From Saprospiraceae bacterium (GTDB lineage Bacteria > Bacteroidota > Bacteroidia > Chitinophagales > Saprospiraceae), in assembly GCA_019638385.1 (NCBI GenBank), contig JAHBTW010000005.1, forward strand, positions 248,001 to 312,000: a stretch of 64,000 bases of DNA. Direction: 5' to 3'. Every line of letters begins with the position of its first letter. Position 1 is the stretch's first letter. The position numbers and the translations under genes were made by a program. Below, piece by piece: positions 1 to 7,818 of this stretch. Below the pieces are notes generated by a model. It was given only the letters and a program-made list of their open reading frames with translations, was not told where the DNA came from and ran no database searches.

Positions 1-531
1 AGGCAGACAATAGCCCGTGGTATCGGGGATATTGAGCACCGTTGCGCCGGCTTTGATGGCGGCTTCGAGTACGCGGGCGAGAAACTCATTGTCGGCCCGG
101 CCGGCATCCTCTGCGTAAAATTCCACATCTTCCACAAAGGACTTGGCGTATTTCACGGCGGCCACGGCCCGTTCGATGACGGCTTCGGGCGTAGTGCGCA
201 GCTTGTATTTGATGTGCATTTCGGATACACCGATACCGGTGTGAATGCGCGGGCGAACGGCATCGCGGAGCGCTTCGGCGGCCACTTTGATGTCTTGCTC
301 CACGGCGCGGCTCAGTCCGCACACCGTAGCATGGCGAACCGCGCGGGCCACTTGCCGCACCGAATCAAAATCGCCGGGACTGGAAACCGGGAAGCCCGCC
401 TCGATGATGTCAACGCCGAGCGCTTCCAATGCATGGGCGATTTCTACCTTTTGAGTCGAATTGAGTTTGCAACCCGGCACTTGTTCGCCGTCGCGCAGGG
501 TGGTATCAAAAATGTGAATGGGTGTGATCAT
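1..531 (-). CDS. leuA: 2-isopropylmalate synthase, N-terminal part (runs off the left edge)
   Basis: This enzyme condenses acetyl-CoA with 2-oxoisovalerate, the first committed step of leucine synthesis in the cytoplasm. Only the first 177 codons are in the window. The start ATG is at 531-529 and is followed by [13 protein letters not shown] (residues 8-20), the family signature carrying the metal-binding Asp, then [12 protein letters not shown] and a TIM-barrel pattern. The EAGFP-SSPGDF block fits LeuA better than homocitrate or citramalate synthase, though the missing C-terminal regulatory domain would be needed to exclude those. A good promoter lies upstream at 561-592. The identification comes from motif recognition, not from a search. 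Confidence 0.9.
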   Translation of the reverse strand, partial: MITPIHIFDTTLRDGEQVPGCKLNSTQKVEIAHALEALGVDIIEAGFPVSSPGDFDSVRQVARAVRHATVCGLSRAVEQDIKVAAEALRDAVRPRIHTGIGVSEMHIKYKLRTTPEAVIERAVAAVKYAKSFVEDVEFYAEDAGRADNEFLARVLEAAIKAGATVLNIPDTTGYCLP

Positions 532-560
532 TTCGCTGAATATTGGTACAATTGAGCCGG

Positions 561-592
561 CAAATGTATGCGGCGGCCCCGCCTTCCCGAAA
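561..592 (-). promoter_or_regulatory. Promoter of leuA
   Basis: Read on the minus strand, 568-561 is TACATTTG, a full match to the Bacteroidota -7 box TAnnTTTG. A TTTC 20 bases upstream (592-589) is a partial -33 box. Transcription would start about 30-35 bases before the leuA ATG. Confidence 0.6.
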
Positions 593-758
593 TCACATTT
601 GGAAAGTTGTTACATTGCAAATCCCGATTTATGTTCAATAAGCATTTATTAACCAGTGGGTTATTATGTGTTTTTATACGATGCCCAGACGGCTTTGTAT
701 GGCTATGCAATTCGTACCACTTGTGAAAGAAGTCGTTTGCTCACATAACGCATTGAAC

Positions 759-786
759 TTTGATTGGCAAAAGCGGCTTATATTTG
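759..786 (+). promoter_or_regulatory. Promoter of the small antitoxin-like gene
   Basis: TTTG at 759-762 and TATATTTG at 779-786 are 16 bases apart, matching both Bacteroidota promoter boxes. The predicted start near 793 leaves room for a leader only if translation starts at the ATG at 814. This helps choose that start over the TTG at 799. Confidence 0.6.
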
Positions 787-813
787 TCTGGATGAAAATT
801 GAAAATCATAAGT

Positions 814-1032
814 ATGCTAACCATTCGTCTTGACGATGACATTGCCGAAAAACTTTCGCAAGCCAGCGAATCCGAAAGAGTACGTTGGGAAGAAGCTTTC
901 AATCTGTGGTGGCGTGTCTATTTTATTTCTGATCCCAAACAAAAGCTAAGCACAGTAACGGCTTACTTCCGAAATAAAGCTCAGGAAAGAGGTGTGACCC
1001 AAAAAGGCTTAGACGAAATCCTTTCTTTTTAG
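814..1032 (+). CDS. Small antitoxin-like protein (partner of a broken PIN toxin)
   Basis: The product has 72 residues and begins MLTIRLDDDIAEKL, a short beta strand plus helix like the N-terminus of ribbon-helix-helix type antitoxins. I chose the ATG at 814 because the promoter at 759-786 would start transcription near 793. The stop at 1030-1032 is followed directly by the tail of a PIN-domain toxin (1034-1129), and antitoxin then PIN toxin is the usual gene order. The family was not recognised with certainty. Since the toxin is destroyed, the gene may be an orphan with no remaining function. An inferred role as antitoxin rests mainly on this neighbour. Confidence 0.5.
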   Translation: MLTIRLDDDIAEKLSQASESERVRWEEAFNLWWRVYFISDPKQKLSTVTAYFRNKAQERGVTQKGLDEILSF

Positions 1033-1033
1033 A

Positions 1034-1129
1034 AGCGCAGTTTCTACCCAAGCCGACATCATTGTTACAGGCGACCCGCTGGTACTCAGTCTTCTATCTC
1101 AAAAAAAAATGCTGGTTCCTGTCTCATGA
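1034..1129 (+). pseudogene. C-terminal remnant of a PIN-domain (VapC-like) toxin
   Basis: Immediately after the antitoxin-like gene, one frame reads QADIIVTGDPLVLSLL and then LVPVS before a stop at 1127-1129. The motif aDiivTGD followed by a hydrophobic strand is the characteristic C-terminal end of PIN ribonucleases; the Asp of TGD is an active-site acid in the family. No start codon precedes it and the N-terminal ~100 residues with the first catalytic Asp are missing. It is therefore a deletion remnant. The body was probably lost in the same event that brought the truncated insertion sequence to the right. Confidence 0.6.
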
Positions 1130-1137
1130 CAGGAACC
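1101..1137 (-). terminator. Hairpin with A-tract (leftward terminator candidate)
   Basis: GGTTCCTGTC (1114-1123) and GACAGGAACC (1128-1137) form a perfect 10-bp stem around TCAT. On the minus strand the stem is followed by a U-run from the nine A's at 1101-1109, the layout of a Rho-independent terminator for leftward transcription. It could equally be a fragment of a mobile element, because no leftward gene ends here. Confidence 0.4.
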
Positions 1138-1169
1138 TACTATCCGCACGTCTCTGACCTGCTGCACTG

Positions 1170-1900
1170 CAATTTATACACAAGTGAGCCGTAGGGCCCA
1201 GCAAGTGGATGTGCAGTTGTCATTGCCAAAATCGAATGGTCCGCTCTATATCGTATTCGATTCCACGGGATTAAAGGTTTATGGAGAAGGGGAATGGAAG
1301 ACTCGCAAACACGGCATATCAAAGCGGCGTACCTGGCGCAAGTTGCACTTGGGAGTGGATGAGAAGACGGGCATGATTCACGCACAGGTATTGACGGAAA
1401 ATGGCGAAGGAGATGGCGACTCGCAGCAATTTCGAGATTTACTGGAGCAAGTAGAAAGCCCCGTAGATCGGGTGAGCGGGGATGGTGCTTACGACACCTA
1501 TGATATATGGAGTTTGCTCAAAGAGAGGACTATTGAGGGAATTATACCGCCGCAGGAAAATGCAATTTATTGGGTAGATGAAAACGACCAGCTACTTGAT
1601 ATTGGGCGAAATTCGGTACTGGAAAAAATTGAACAAATGGGTAGAAAAGAATGGAAGCAGCATAGTGGTTATCACCGTCGAAGTCTATCCGAAACAGCCA
1701 TGTTCAGGTATAAGAAGATTTTTGGAGCAGAGCTACTGTCCAGAAAACTGAAAAGCCAGAAGACGGAAGCGGCCGTAAAAGTCATCTGCCTCAATAAAAT
1801 GACAGGGATTGGTATGCCCGTTTCCAAGAAAATCGCATAAGAAAATTTCAATAAATGGGGGTTTTATGTCCCAACGGATTTCGATTCATGCAACAACGCC
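1170..1900 (+). mobile_element. Left-truncated IS903-type (IS5 family) insertion sequence
   Basis: The element keeps the 3' two thirds of its transposase gene and its right end. The right terminal repeat is recognisable at about 1883-1900 (ending gattcatgcaacaacgcc), close to the IS903 end as I remember it. Directly at 1901 the reading frame of a type I restriction gene resumes, which fixes the right boundary. No matching left repeat is visible; similarity to IS903 transposases begins near 1175, so the left end and the first ~90 codons are deleted. The element cannot move by itself. Confidence 0.75.
1175..1840 (+). pseudogene. IS903-type DDE transposase, 5'-truncated
   Basis: The remaining ~220 codons carry the whole catalytic triad of IS5/IS903 transposases: the first Asp in IVFDSTGLKVYGEGEW, the second in SGDGAYDT, and the Glu in RRSLSETAMFRYK. 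The C-terminus LNKMTGIGMP is also conserved in the group. Full-length IS903 transposase is about 307 residues, so the N-terminal DNA-binding part is missing. A GTG at 1184 could start a 218-residue product, but I see no sign that it does. Such C-terminal fragments are usually inactive. Confidence 0.85.
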
Positions 1901-2227
1901 GGTACCAAAGCAGAATTTACCAAAGCTTATGGGGAGCAACCTTTAGGGAAATTCATCAGAAGTATTGTGGGCTTGGAGGTACAGGCAGCCAAGTTGGCTT
2001 TCGCCGAAATTTTGAATCATCAAACGTTAAATGCACAGCAAATCCGCTTCATGGACACGATTATCAATTTCTTACAGGTAAAAGGAATGATAGACCCCGC
2101 GATGCTATTTGAGTCGCCGTTTACCGACATCAATTCGAACGGTGTTGCCGGATTATTCGAAGAGCAGATGGCCACCAAAATCATTTCATTGATAGAAGCA
2201 ATTAATCATAATGCAGAAGTAGCGTAG
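1901..2227 (+). pseudogene. hsdR: 3' remnant of type I restriction subunit HsdR
   Basis: From the right end of the insertion sequence the frame reads AEFTKAYGEQPLGKFIRSIV, then AKLAFAEIL and ESPFTDINSNGVAGLFEE, ending at 2225-2227. The GxFIRSIVGL and PPFTDI-NG-xGLF blocks are hallmarks of the C-terminal helical domain of EcoKI-class HsdR proteins. That domain docks the motor subunit onto the methyltransferase. About 108 of roughly 800-1000 codons remain and no HsdM or HsdS gene is nearby in this window. It marks a lost type I restriction-modification locus. Confidence 0.75.
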
Positions 2228-2294
2228 CAGCCAGGCGCAATAATACCCATACAAACCACCGCATTGCACAGCACTTGGCGATGCCAAGCGAAAA

Positions 2295-2340
2295 ACACAA
2301 AGACCCCGCAAGACTTAAAAATCTTGCGGGGTCTTTGTGT
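2295..2340. terminator. Perfect 19-bp inverted repeat, bidirectional terminator
   Basis: 2295-2313 and 2322-2340 are exact reverse complements (core AAGACCCCGCAAGA / TCTTGCGGGGTCTT) around an 8-base loop. A-rich sequence lies on the left (aaaaa at 2291-2295) and aaaaaa follows on the right. It sits between the hsdR remnant and the convergent secreted-protein gene and probably ends transcription from both sides. Confidence 0.8.
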
Positions 2341-2355
2341 AAAAAATAGCCGTGC

Positions 2356-2787
2356 TTAGTTGCCCGGCCCGGCAGGGGTGGTGAGCCATACGCCGCATAC
2401 GCAGAAGCAAACACCGCCGTTGCACACTCTTTTGGGCAGTTGGCCGAGGCGACACCGGATGTCGCATGCTCCGTTGGAACTGGCGGGGAGCGCCTTGTAA
2501 GCGCCGCCTTTGGGCACTACACCGATTTCGGACAGTTTGCCCCCTTGCACCACAGCGATGTACTCGTCGCCGTTGCGGGTGTTTTTGCCGATGACGTTTC
2601 TGCCCTCTTGCAATTGGCACTCGCCTTTGATGTCGCCTATTTTGAGATAACCGGCGGCTTGAGGATCCACTTTGACAGTAATGAGGAGAACGTGCTCTCG
2701 GGTTTGTTGTGCCTGAGCTTCAGGCGTGCTGAACAAAAATGCGGCGATGGCCACTGTTGCAACGAAAAAGAAATTTTGGATACGCAT
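2356..2787 (-). CDS. Secreted hypothetical protein with Cys-rich tail
   Basis: The 143-residue product begins MRIQNFFFVATVAIAAFLFS followed by TPEAQAQQ, a clear Sec signal peptide with an AxA-type cleavage site near residue 26. The middle is a beta-rich segment without a family I recognise. The last ~40 residues hold six cysteines in the pattern CDIRCRLG...RVCNGGVCFCVCG, suggesting a disulphide-bonded tail. It ends just left of a strong bidirectional terminator. Function unknown; a periplasmic or exported structural or binding role is only a guess. Confidence 0.65.
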   Translation of the reverse strand: MRIQNFFFVATVAIAAFLFSTPEAQAQQTREHVLLITVKVDPQAAGYLKIGDIKGECQLQEGRNVIGKNTRNGDEYIAVVQGGKLSEIGVVPKGGAYKALPASSNGACDIRCRLGQLPKRVCNGGVCFCVCGVWLTTPAGPGN

Positions 2788-2971
2788 GAGGATTTTGGTT
2801 TAAAAAGGTTTTGAAAAAAAATGTTCTTGTCTGTGCCGGAGCGTCGGTGCGCGTTGCTCGATTGTTGTTGTTTTTTTTGAGCGTTTTGGCTCGTTTCAAC
2901 ATCCGGTACGCTACCATGTGTGGCGAGGGGAACATGTGTACCCAGGGGACGGGGATTTTTTTCATGGCAAG

Positions 2972-3018
2972 GTTTTGGCTGCAAACGTTCAAGTTTGCAG
3001 CCAAAACATGTATTTTTG
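2972..3018 (+). promoter_or_regulatory. Inverted repeat and -7 box upstream of the AAA+ ATPase gene
   Basis: GTTTTGGCTGCAAAC (2972-2986) and GTTTGCAGCCAAAAC (2993-3007) are a perfect 15-bp inverted repeat around GTTCAA. A perfect -7 box TATTTTTG follows at 3011-3018, 17 bases before the ATG at 3036. A third partial copy (TTGGCTGCAA) ends on the start codon. The repeat covers the position where a -33 box would sit, which fits an operator for a repressor, possibly the gene product itself. Confidence 0.55.
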
Positions 3019-3035
3019 CCTCAAAATTGGCTGCA

Positions 3036-4469
3036 ATGAAAGAGTTGGGGAGTGTTATTGGAAGAAAAAAAGAGATACAGAAACTCGATGCCATTTTGCA
3101 GAGCAAAAAATCGGAGTTCCTGGCGGTGTATGGCCGGAGAAGGGTAGGCAAGACTTTTTTGATCCGGGAATATTTCAACTACCAGTTCGATTTTCAAGTT
3201 TCGGGCCTGGCCCATGCCGACACGAAACAACAACTTTTCAATTTCGACTCGGCCCTCCGCAAACAGTCTGCCCTTGTTTTTGATACGCCCTCCGACAATT
3301 GGTTGGTGGCCTTTCAGCGTTTGGAGGAACATTTGGAATCCATTAAGAAGGCGGAGCGAAAAGTGGTTTTCTTCGATGAACTCTCGTGGTTCGACACGCA
3401 CGGCTCCGATTTCGTGATGGGCCTGGAGCATTTTTGGAATAGTTGGGCAAGCAACCGAAAGGACGTACTGCTAATTGTGTGCGGATCGGCGGCCTCCTGG
3501 ATGATAAATGTTCTCATTAATAACACGGGCGGCTTGCACAACCGCATCACCCAAAAAATGAAGATAGAGCCGTTCAACCTGCAAGAAACCGAGCAGATGT
3601 TACAGGCCGGAAACTGCGTGCTCAATCGCTATCAAATCGTACAACTTTACATGGCGCTCGGCGGCATTCCTTACTATCTGGATGCCGTGCAACCCCACCT
3701 GAGTACGCCCCAAAACATACAGGAATTACTGTTTGACAAATCGGGCCTGCTGCACAACGAGTTTTTCAACCTCTACCGCTCGCTGTTCAAAAAGTATGAA
3801 ATTTATGAAAATGTGGTGTCTGTGCTGGCCGACAAGAATGAGGGCATGGAACGTAAAGACATCATCCGACTATCGGGTATCCCCTCCGGCGGCACGCTCA
3901 CCAAGGTGCTGGCCGATCTCGAAGAAAGCGGTTTTATTACCTCCTACATCTCGCTCACCAACAAGCAGGCAAACACCATTTACAGGTTATCGGACTACTA
4001 CACCGCCTTTTATTTCAGGTTTATAAAAGAAGGCAAGTATCACGGCGAAAATGCCTGGCTCAACCTGCTCGACCATCCCGCGCACCGGGCCTGGCAGGGT
4101 CTGGTCTTTGAACAAATCTGCATAGACCATGTCTGGCAGATAAAAAAAGCCCTCGGCATCAGCGGCGTGTTATCCAACCATACGGCCTGGCGCGGCGGAA
4201 CCGGCGATAAGACTGTCCAAATTGATCTGCTCATTGACCGCCGAGATCAGGTCATCAACCTCTGTGAGTGCAAATTTTCACTTGATACCTTCACCATTGA
4301 CAAAGACTATGCTGAGAAACTGCGGTCCAAAATCCATACTTTCAAAACAGCCACTCAAACCCGGAAGGCTGTTTTCCTGACCCTGATTACCACTTATGGC
4401 GTCGAAAAAAATGCCAACGCCAATATGCTGGTGCAAAACGAAGTGACGATGGACGATTTGTTTGCATAA
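3036..4469 (+). CDS. AAA+ family ATPase with DUF234-type nuclease-like C-terminal domain
   Basis: The 477-residue protein opens with an ATPase domain: Walker A GRRRVGKT at residues 33-40 and Walker B KVVFFDELSWFD. A winged-helix-like middle (IIRLSGIPSGGTLTKVLADL) follows. The C-terminus has E...QIDLLID...ECKF, the spacing of a PD-(D/E)xK restriction-endonuclease-like fold, as in the DUF234 domain of the COG1672 family. The physiological role of these ATPases is not established; some lie in mobile or defence contexts. The ATG at 3036 was chosen because family similarity starts there and a promoter ends just upstream. The next gene lies on the other strand and ends 2 bases away. Confidence 0.8.
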   Translation: MKELGSVIGRKKEIQKLDAILQSKKSEFLAVYGRRRVGKTFLIREYFNYQFDFQVSGLAHADTKQQLFNFDSALRKQSALVFDTPSDNWLVAFQRLEEHLESIKKAERKVVFFDELSWFDTHGSDFVMGLEHFWNSWASNRKDVLLIVCGSAASWMINVLINNTGGLHNRITQKMKIEPFNLQETEQMLQAGNCVLNRYQIVQLYMALGGIPYYLDAVQPHLSTPQNIQELLFDKSGLLHNEFFNLYRSLFKKYEIYENVVSVLADKNEGMERKDIIRLSGIPSGGTLTKVLADLEESGFITSYISLTNKQANTIYRLSDYYTAFYFRFIKEGKYHGENAWLNLLDHPAHRAWQGLVFEQICIDHVWQIKKALGISGVLSNHTAWRGGTGDKTVQIDLLIDRRDQVINLCECKFSLDTFTIDKDYAEKLRSKIHTFKTATQTRKAVFLTLITTYGVEKNANANMLVQNEVTMDDLFA

Positions 4470-4471
4470 AC

Positions 4472-5386
4472 CTACCCAAACACATTAAACCGCCGCTTTA
4501 CCCATTCCGCTCCTGCGTAAGTGGTAAGGAAATAAAGCGCCGTTTTCCAGCTCAACCCGGCGCGCAGGAAAAAAAACCGGGCGCGCGGCATGTCGCCGGT
4601 GACGTAGTGATAGCGCGCTCTGCTGCCATGGATTCTTTTGTAGGCCAGGCGCACGGCGCGCGGGTATGCGGCGGCATATTCCTCGATGGCGAGGAGGGAG
4701 TAATAAAAATCCCGGATAATGAATTTTTCGCGCAGCGACAGGTTGTCGCCGTCCACATAGCGATTATAGAGGCTTTCACACACTTCGGCCGAGGGGCGGC
4801 GGTGAAACAGCTTCAGCACCCAATCTAAATCTACCATGCCGAAATGCTCTTCAAATTCGATGTGTTTCAGCTCGCTGCTGTACAGGATGCCGCCGAGATA
4901 CGATTGTTGCCCGCCGGGCGCTTTGGTGAGGCGGTTCAGAAAAGTGGCGTCGGGAGGGTACAGGCGAAAAGTTTCACCGGGCGGAGGGGCGTTCACGCGC
5001 GACAGCATTTTGCCGTTGGTGGAATCTATGATCGTTTGGCCGCAGGTGACGATGGGCGCCCGTTCCAGCAGCGGTATTTGTGCGGCGAGCCGCTGCGGCT
5101 GCCATTCATCGTCGTGATCCATAATGCAGATGGCATCGCCGGTAGCGCGGCGCAGGGCGATGTTTCTTCCGGGATTGGGGCCGCCGGCTTTGGAGGGCGG
5201 CAGCAGAAACTCGATGCCGTTGCGGCGCAGGATGTCCTGCGTTTCGTCGGTGGAGTAGTCGTCCACCACGATGAGTTCTATTTCGAAAAGACGCCCCCTA
5301 CCCTCTTGCCGGAAAACGGAGTCCAACGTCCGCTGCAAAAACGGCGCGGCGTTGTAGGTAGTGAGTATGACGGAGACGGTTTTCAT
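4472..5386 (-). CDS. Family 2 glycosyltransferase
   Basis: A 304-residue GT-A fold transferase that would add a sugar from a nucleotide donor to a cell-surface glycan or lipid. Visible motifs are SVILTTYNAAPFLQRTLDSV at the N-terminus, VVDDYSTDET for the nucleotide, and IMDHDDEWQ, the DxD-type metal site. The acceptor cannot be told. I chose the ATG at 5386 because the fold begins right there; an upstream extension would lie in the neighbouring gene. It is 16 bases downstream of the DJ-1/PfpI gene and probably co-transcribed with it. No transmembrane segment is obvious. Confidence 0.85.
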   Translation of the reverse strand: MKTVSVILTTYNAAPFLQRTLDSVFRQEGRGRLFEIELIVVDDYSTDETQDILRRNGIEFLLPPSKAGGPNPGRNIALRRATGDAICIMDHDDEWQPQRLAAQIPLLERAPIVTCGQTIIDSTNGKMLSRVNAPPPGETFRLYPPDATFLNRLTKAPGGQQSYLGGILYSSELKHIEFEEHFGMVDLDWVLKLFHRRPSAEVCESLYNRYVDGDNLSLREKFIIRDFYYSLLAIEEYAAAYPRAVRLAYKRIHGSRARYHYVTGDMPRARFFFLRAGLSWKTALYFLTTYAGAEWVKRRFNVFG

Positions 5387-5402
5387 TCCACGGTGTTGAG
5401 GG

Positions 5403-5966
5403 CTACTGTTCTGCCCGGTAATCCATGCGTTGCCGCACCGCCTCGCGGGCTTTGGGGCCGGCCAGTTTTTCGCATAAATACAAGCCCAAATCAAGAGAAG
5501 AAGCCACAGCCCCGGCGGTGATTACATCAAAATCCTCCACGATGCGCTCCCGGACCACCTCTTTGCAAAAAGGCTGGAGGGTGTCGTATTGTTCAAAATG
5601 CGTGGTAGCGCGCCGTCCTTCCAGAAATCCGGCGGCGCCCAACAATAAGCTGCCGGTGCAAACCGACACTTTCCAGCGCACGCCGGCGGCGCTGCGGAGC
5701 CATTGCATAAACTGGCGGTCTCTCATCATGGAACGGGTGCCGAGGCCGCCCGGCACAATGATCATATCGTAGCCGGACAAAGCGGGCGCCACCTTATCCA
5801 CGTTGATGGCGAGGTGGTAACCGTCCATGATGGTTTCGTCCATGGCGCAGAGGTCCCATTTGAGATCGGGCACAAAGCCCAGCGTGCGCAGGCGGCTGAC
5901 GGGGTCATATATGCCGGCGAGATCGAGGAGGGTGACGTTGTCAAAGAGGATGTAAGCAATTTGCAT
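5403..5966 (-). CDS. DJ-1/PfpI family protein (isonitrile hydratase-like)
   Basis: The 187-residue cytoplasmic protein has the class I glutamine amidotransferase-like fold. It starts MQIAYILFDNVTLLDLAG, with the acidic residue used in this family, and carries the nucleophile elbow SVCTGSLLLGAAG with the reactive Cys, followed by RATTHFE. This pattern fits the cyclohexyl-isocyanide hydratase (InhA) branch and GATase1-like regulators without a DNA-binding domain. Exact substrate unknown. The ATG at 5966 is preferred, since residues upstream are not family-like. It is the first gene of a two-gene unit with the glycosyltransferase; TACCTTCG upstream resembles a -7 box. Confidence 0.8.
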   Translation of the reverse strand: MQIAYILFDNVTLLDLAGIYDPVSRLRTLGFVPDLKWDLCAMDETIMDGYHLAINVDKVAPALSGYDMIIVPGGLGTRSMMRDRQFMQWLRSAAGVRWKVSVCTGSLLLGAAGFLEGRRATTHFEQYDTLQPFCKEVVRERIVEDFDVITAGAVASSLDLGLYLCEKLAGPKAREAVRQRMDYRAEQ

Positions 5967-6129
5967 TGGGTGCGTATGTTTTGCACGAGCTGTTGGCGAA
6001 GGTACGGCAAAATCCAAAAATGTCCGGTATCGCGTTCTTGTTTGAAAGCTGCAAGCTCGCGGCTCATAGCTGCCTAAATAGTTACAAAAAAAATACGGAT
6101 ATTTGCCGCCCTAAAAAATCAGCACAACT

Positions 6130-7806
6130 ATGGCCGGTGAAAAAATCATCTTCTCCATGTCGGGGGTTACCAAAACCTTCCCACCCAGCAAACAGGTACT
6201 CAAGAATATCTGGCTCTCTTTTTTCTACGGCGCCAAAATCGGCGTGCTGGGCCTCAACGGCTCCGGCAAATCCACCCTGCTTAAAATCATCGCAGGCTTA
6301 GACAGCAACTACCAGGGCAAAATCGAATTTGACGGCAGTTACAAAATCGGATTCTTAGAGCAGGAACCCGTTTTAGATGACACCAGAACCGTGCGCCAAG
6401 TGGTAGAGGAAGGCGTGCAACACATCGTGGACCTCATGCAGGAGTACGACGAGATCAATCTCAAGCTCGCCGAGCCGATGGACGACGACGCCATGATGAA
6501 AGTCATTGACCGGCAGAGCCAACTCATGGATCAACTCGATCACCACAATGCCTGGGAACTCGACCACCGCCTCGAAACCGCCATGGACGCCCTGCGTTGC
6601 CCTGAAGGCAATGTACTCGTGAAAGTGCTCTCCGGGGGCGAACGCCGCCGCGTGGCCCTGTGCCGCCTCCTGCTCAGCAACCCCGATATCCTCCTCTTAG
6701 ACGAACCCACCAACCACTTGGACGCCGAATCGGTGGACTGGCTCGAGCAATACCTCCAAAGTTTTCCCGGCACCGTCATCGCCGTCACGCACGACCGGTA
6801 CTTCCTCGACAATGTGGCCGGCTGGATTCTCGAACTCGATCGCGGCGAAGGCATTCCCTGGCAGGGCAACTACTCTTCCTGGCTGGAGCAAAAAGCCAAG
6901 CGCCTCGAACAGGAAGAAAAATCAGAATCGAAACGCCGCAAAACGCTGGAGCGCGAATTGGAATGGATTCGCCTCGCGCCCAAAGCCCGGCAAGCCAAAG
7001 GCAAGGCCCGCCTCAATGCCTACGACAAACTCGCCGATGAAGATGCCAAAGAAAAAGAGGCCCGCCTCGACCTCACCATCCCGCCCGGCCCCCGCCTCGG
7101 CGATGTGGTGATAGACGCCAAAAACATCGCCAAGTCGTTCGGCAACCGCGTGCTGTTTGAAAACCTCAGCTTCTCCATCCCCAAAAACGCCGTCGTCGGC
7201 ATCATCGGCCCCAACGGCGTGGGCAAGAGTACGCTTTTCAAAATCATCATGGGCAAAGTACAGCCCGACAGCGGCGAAATCGTCATCGGGCCCACCGTCA
7301 AAGCTGCTTATGTGGACCAAAGCCACGAGGGCCTGCTGCCGGAAAAAACAGTCTATGACATCATCTCCGAAGGCAACGACCTGATCTCCGTAGGCAATAC
7401 CACCATGAATGCCCGCGCCTACATCAGCAAGTTCAACTTCAGCGGCGCCGACCAACAGAAAAAACTCGGTATCCTCTCCGGCGGAGAACGCAACCGCGTA
7501 CACCTCGCCATCACCCTCAAGGAAGGCGGCAATGTGCTCCTGCTGGACGAACCGACCAACGACATTGACGTGAATACCCTGCGCACCCTCGAAGACGCGC
7601 TCGACAACTTCGCCGGCTGCATCCTCGTCATCTCGCACGACCGTTGGTTCATTGACCGCTTAGCAACGCATATTCTGTCGTTTGAAGACGAGGCAGAAGT
7701 GGTCTTCTTCGAAGGCAATTACAGCGATTACGAACAGGCCAAAAAGGAGCGTCTCGGCGACGTAAAGCCCCACCGGCCGCGCTTTAAGAATGTGATCAAT
7801 AATTAA
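6130..7806 (+). CDS. ettA: Energy-dependent translational throttle protein EttA (ABC-F)
   Basis: This soluble ABC-F ATPase binds the ribosomal E site and gates the first elongation cycles according to the ADP/ATP ratio. It has two ABC cassettes: Walker A GLNGSGKST and GPNGVGKST, signatures LSGGERRRVALCRLLL and LSGGERNRVHLA, Walker B LLLDEPTNHLD and LLLDEPTNDID. The linker between them (KRRKTLERELEWIRLAPKAR) is the EttA-type P-site tRNA interaction motif. At 558 residues the length matches EttA (about 555). It has no membrane domain. ATATTTG lies about 35 bases upstream. The next gene starts 12 bases after its stop. Confidence 0.93.
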   Translation: MAGEKIIFSMSGVTKTFPPSKQVLKNIWLSFFYGAKIGVLGLNGSGKSTLLKIIAGLDSNYQGKIEFDGSYKIGFLEQEPVLDDTRTVRQVVEEGVQHIVDLMQEYDEINLKLAEPMDDDAMMKVIDRQSQLMDQLDHHNAWELDHRLETAMDALRCPEGNVLVKVLSGGERRRVALCRLLLSNPDILLLDEPTNHLDAESVDWLEQYLQSFPGTVIAVTHDRYFLDNVAGWILELDRGEGIPWQGNYSSWLEQKAKRLEQEEKSESKRRKTLERELEWIRLAPKARQAKGKARLNAYDKLADEDAKEKEARLDLTIPPGPRLGDVVIDAKNIAKSFGNRVLFENLSFSIPKNAVVGIIGPNGVGKSTLFKIIMGKVQPDSGEIVIGPTVKAAYVDQSHEGLLPEKTVYDIISEGNDLISVGNTTMNARAYISKFNFSGADQQKKLGILSGGERNRVHLAITLKEGGNVLLLDEPTNDIDVNTLRTLEDALDNFAGCILVISHDRWFIDRLATHILSFEDEAEVVFFEGNYSDYEQAKKERLGDVKPHRPRFKNVINN

Positions 7807-7818
7807 TTTTAGCTAAAG

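Noticed and set aside
532..813. tRNA or small RNA between leuA and the antitoxin-like gene
   Set aside because: No cloverleaf or hairpin-terminator pair seen; the gap is explained by two promoters.
6922..7638. 238-codon open frame on the minus strand inside ettA
   Set aside because: Antisense shadow of EttA's linker and second cassette.
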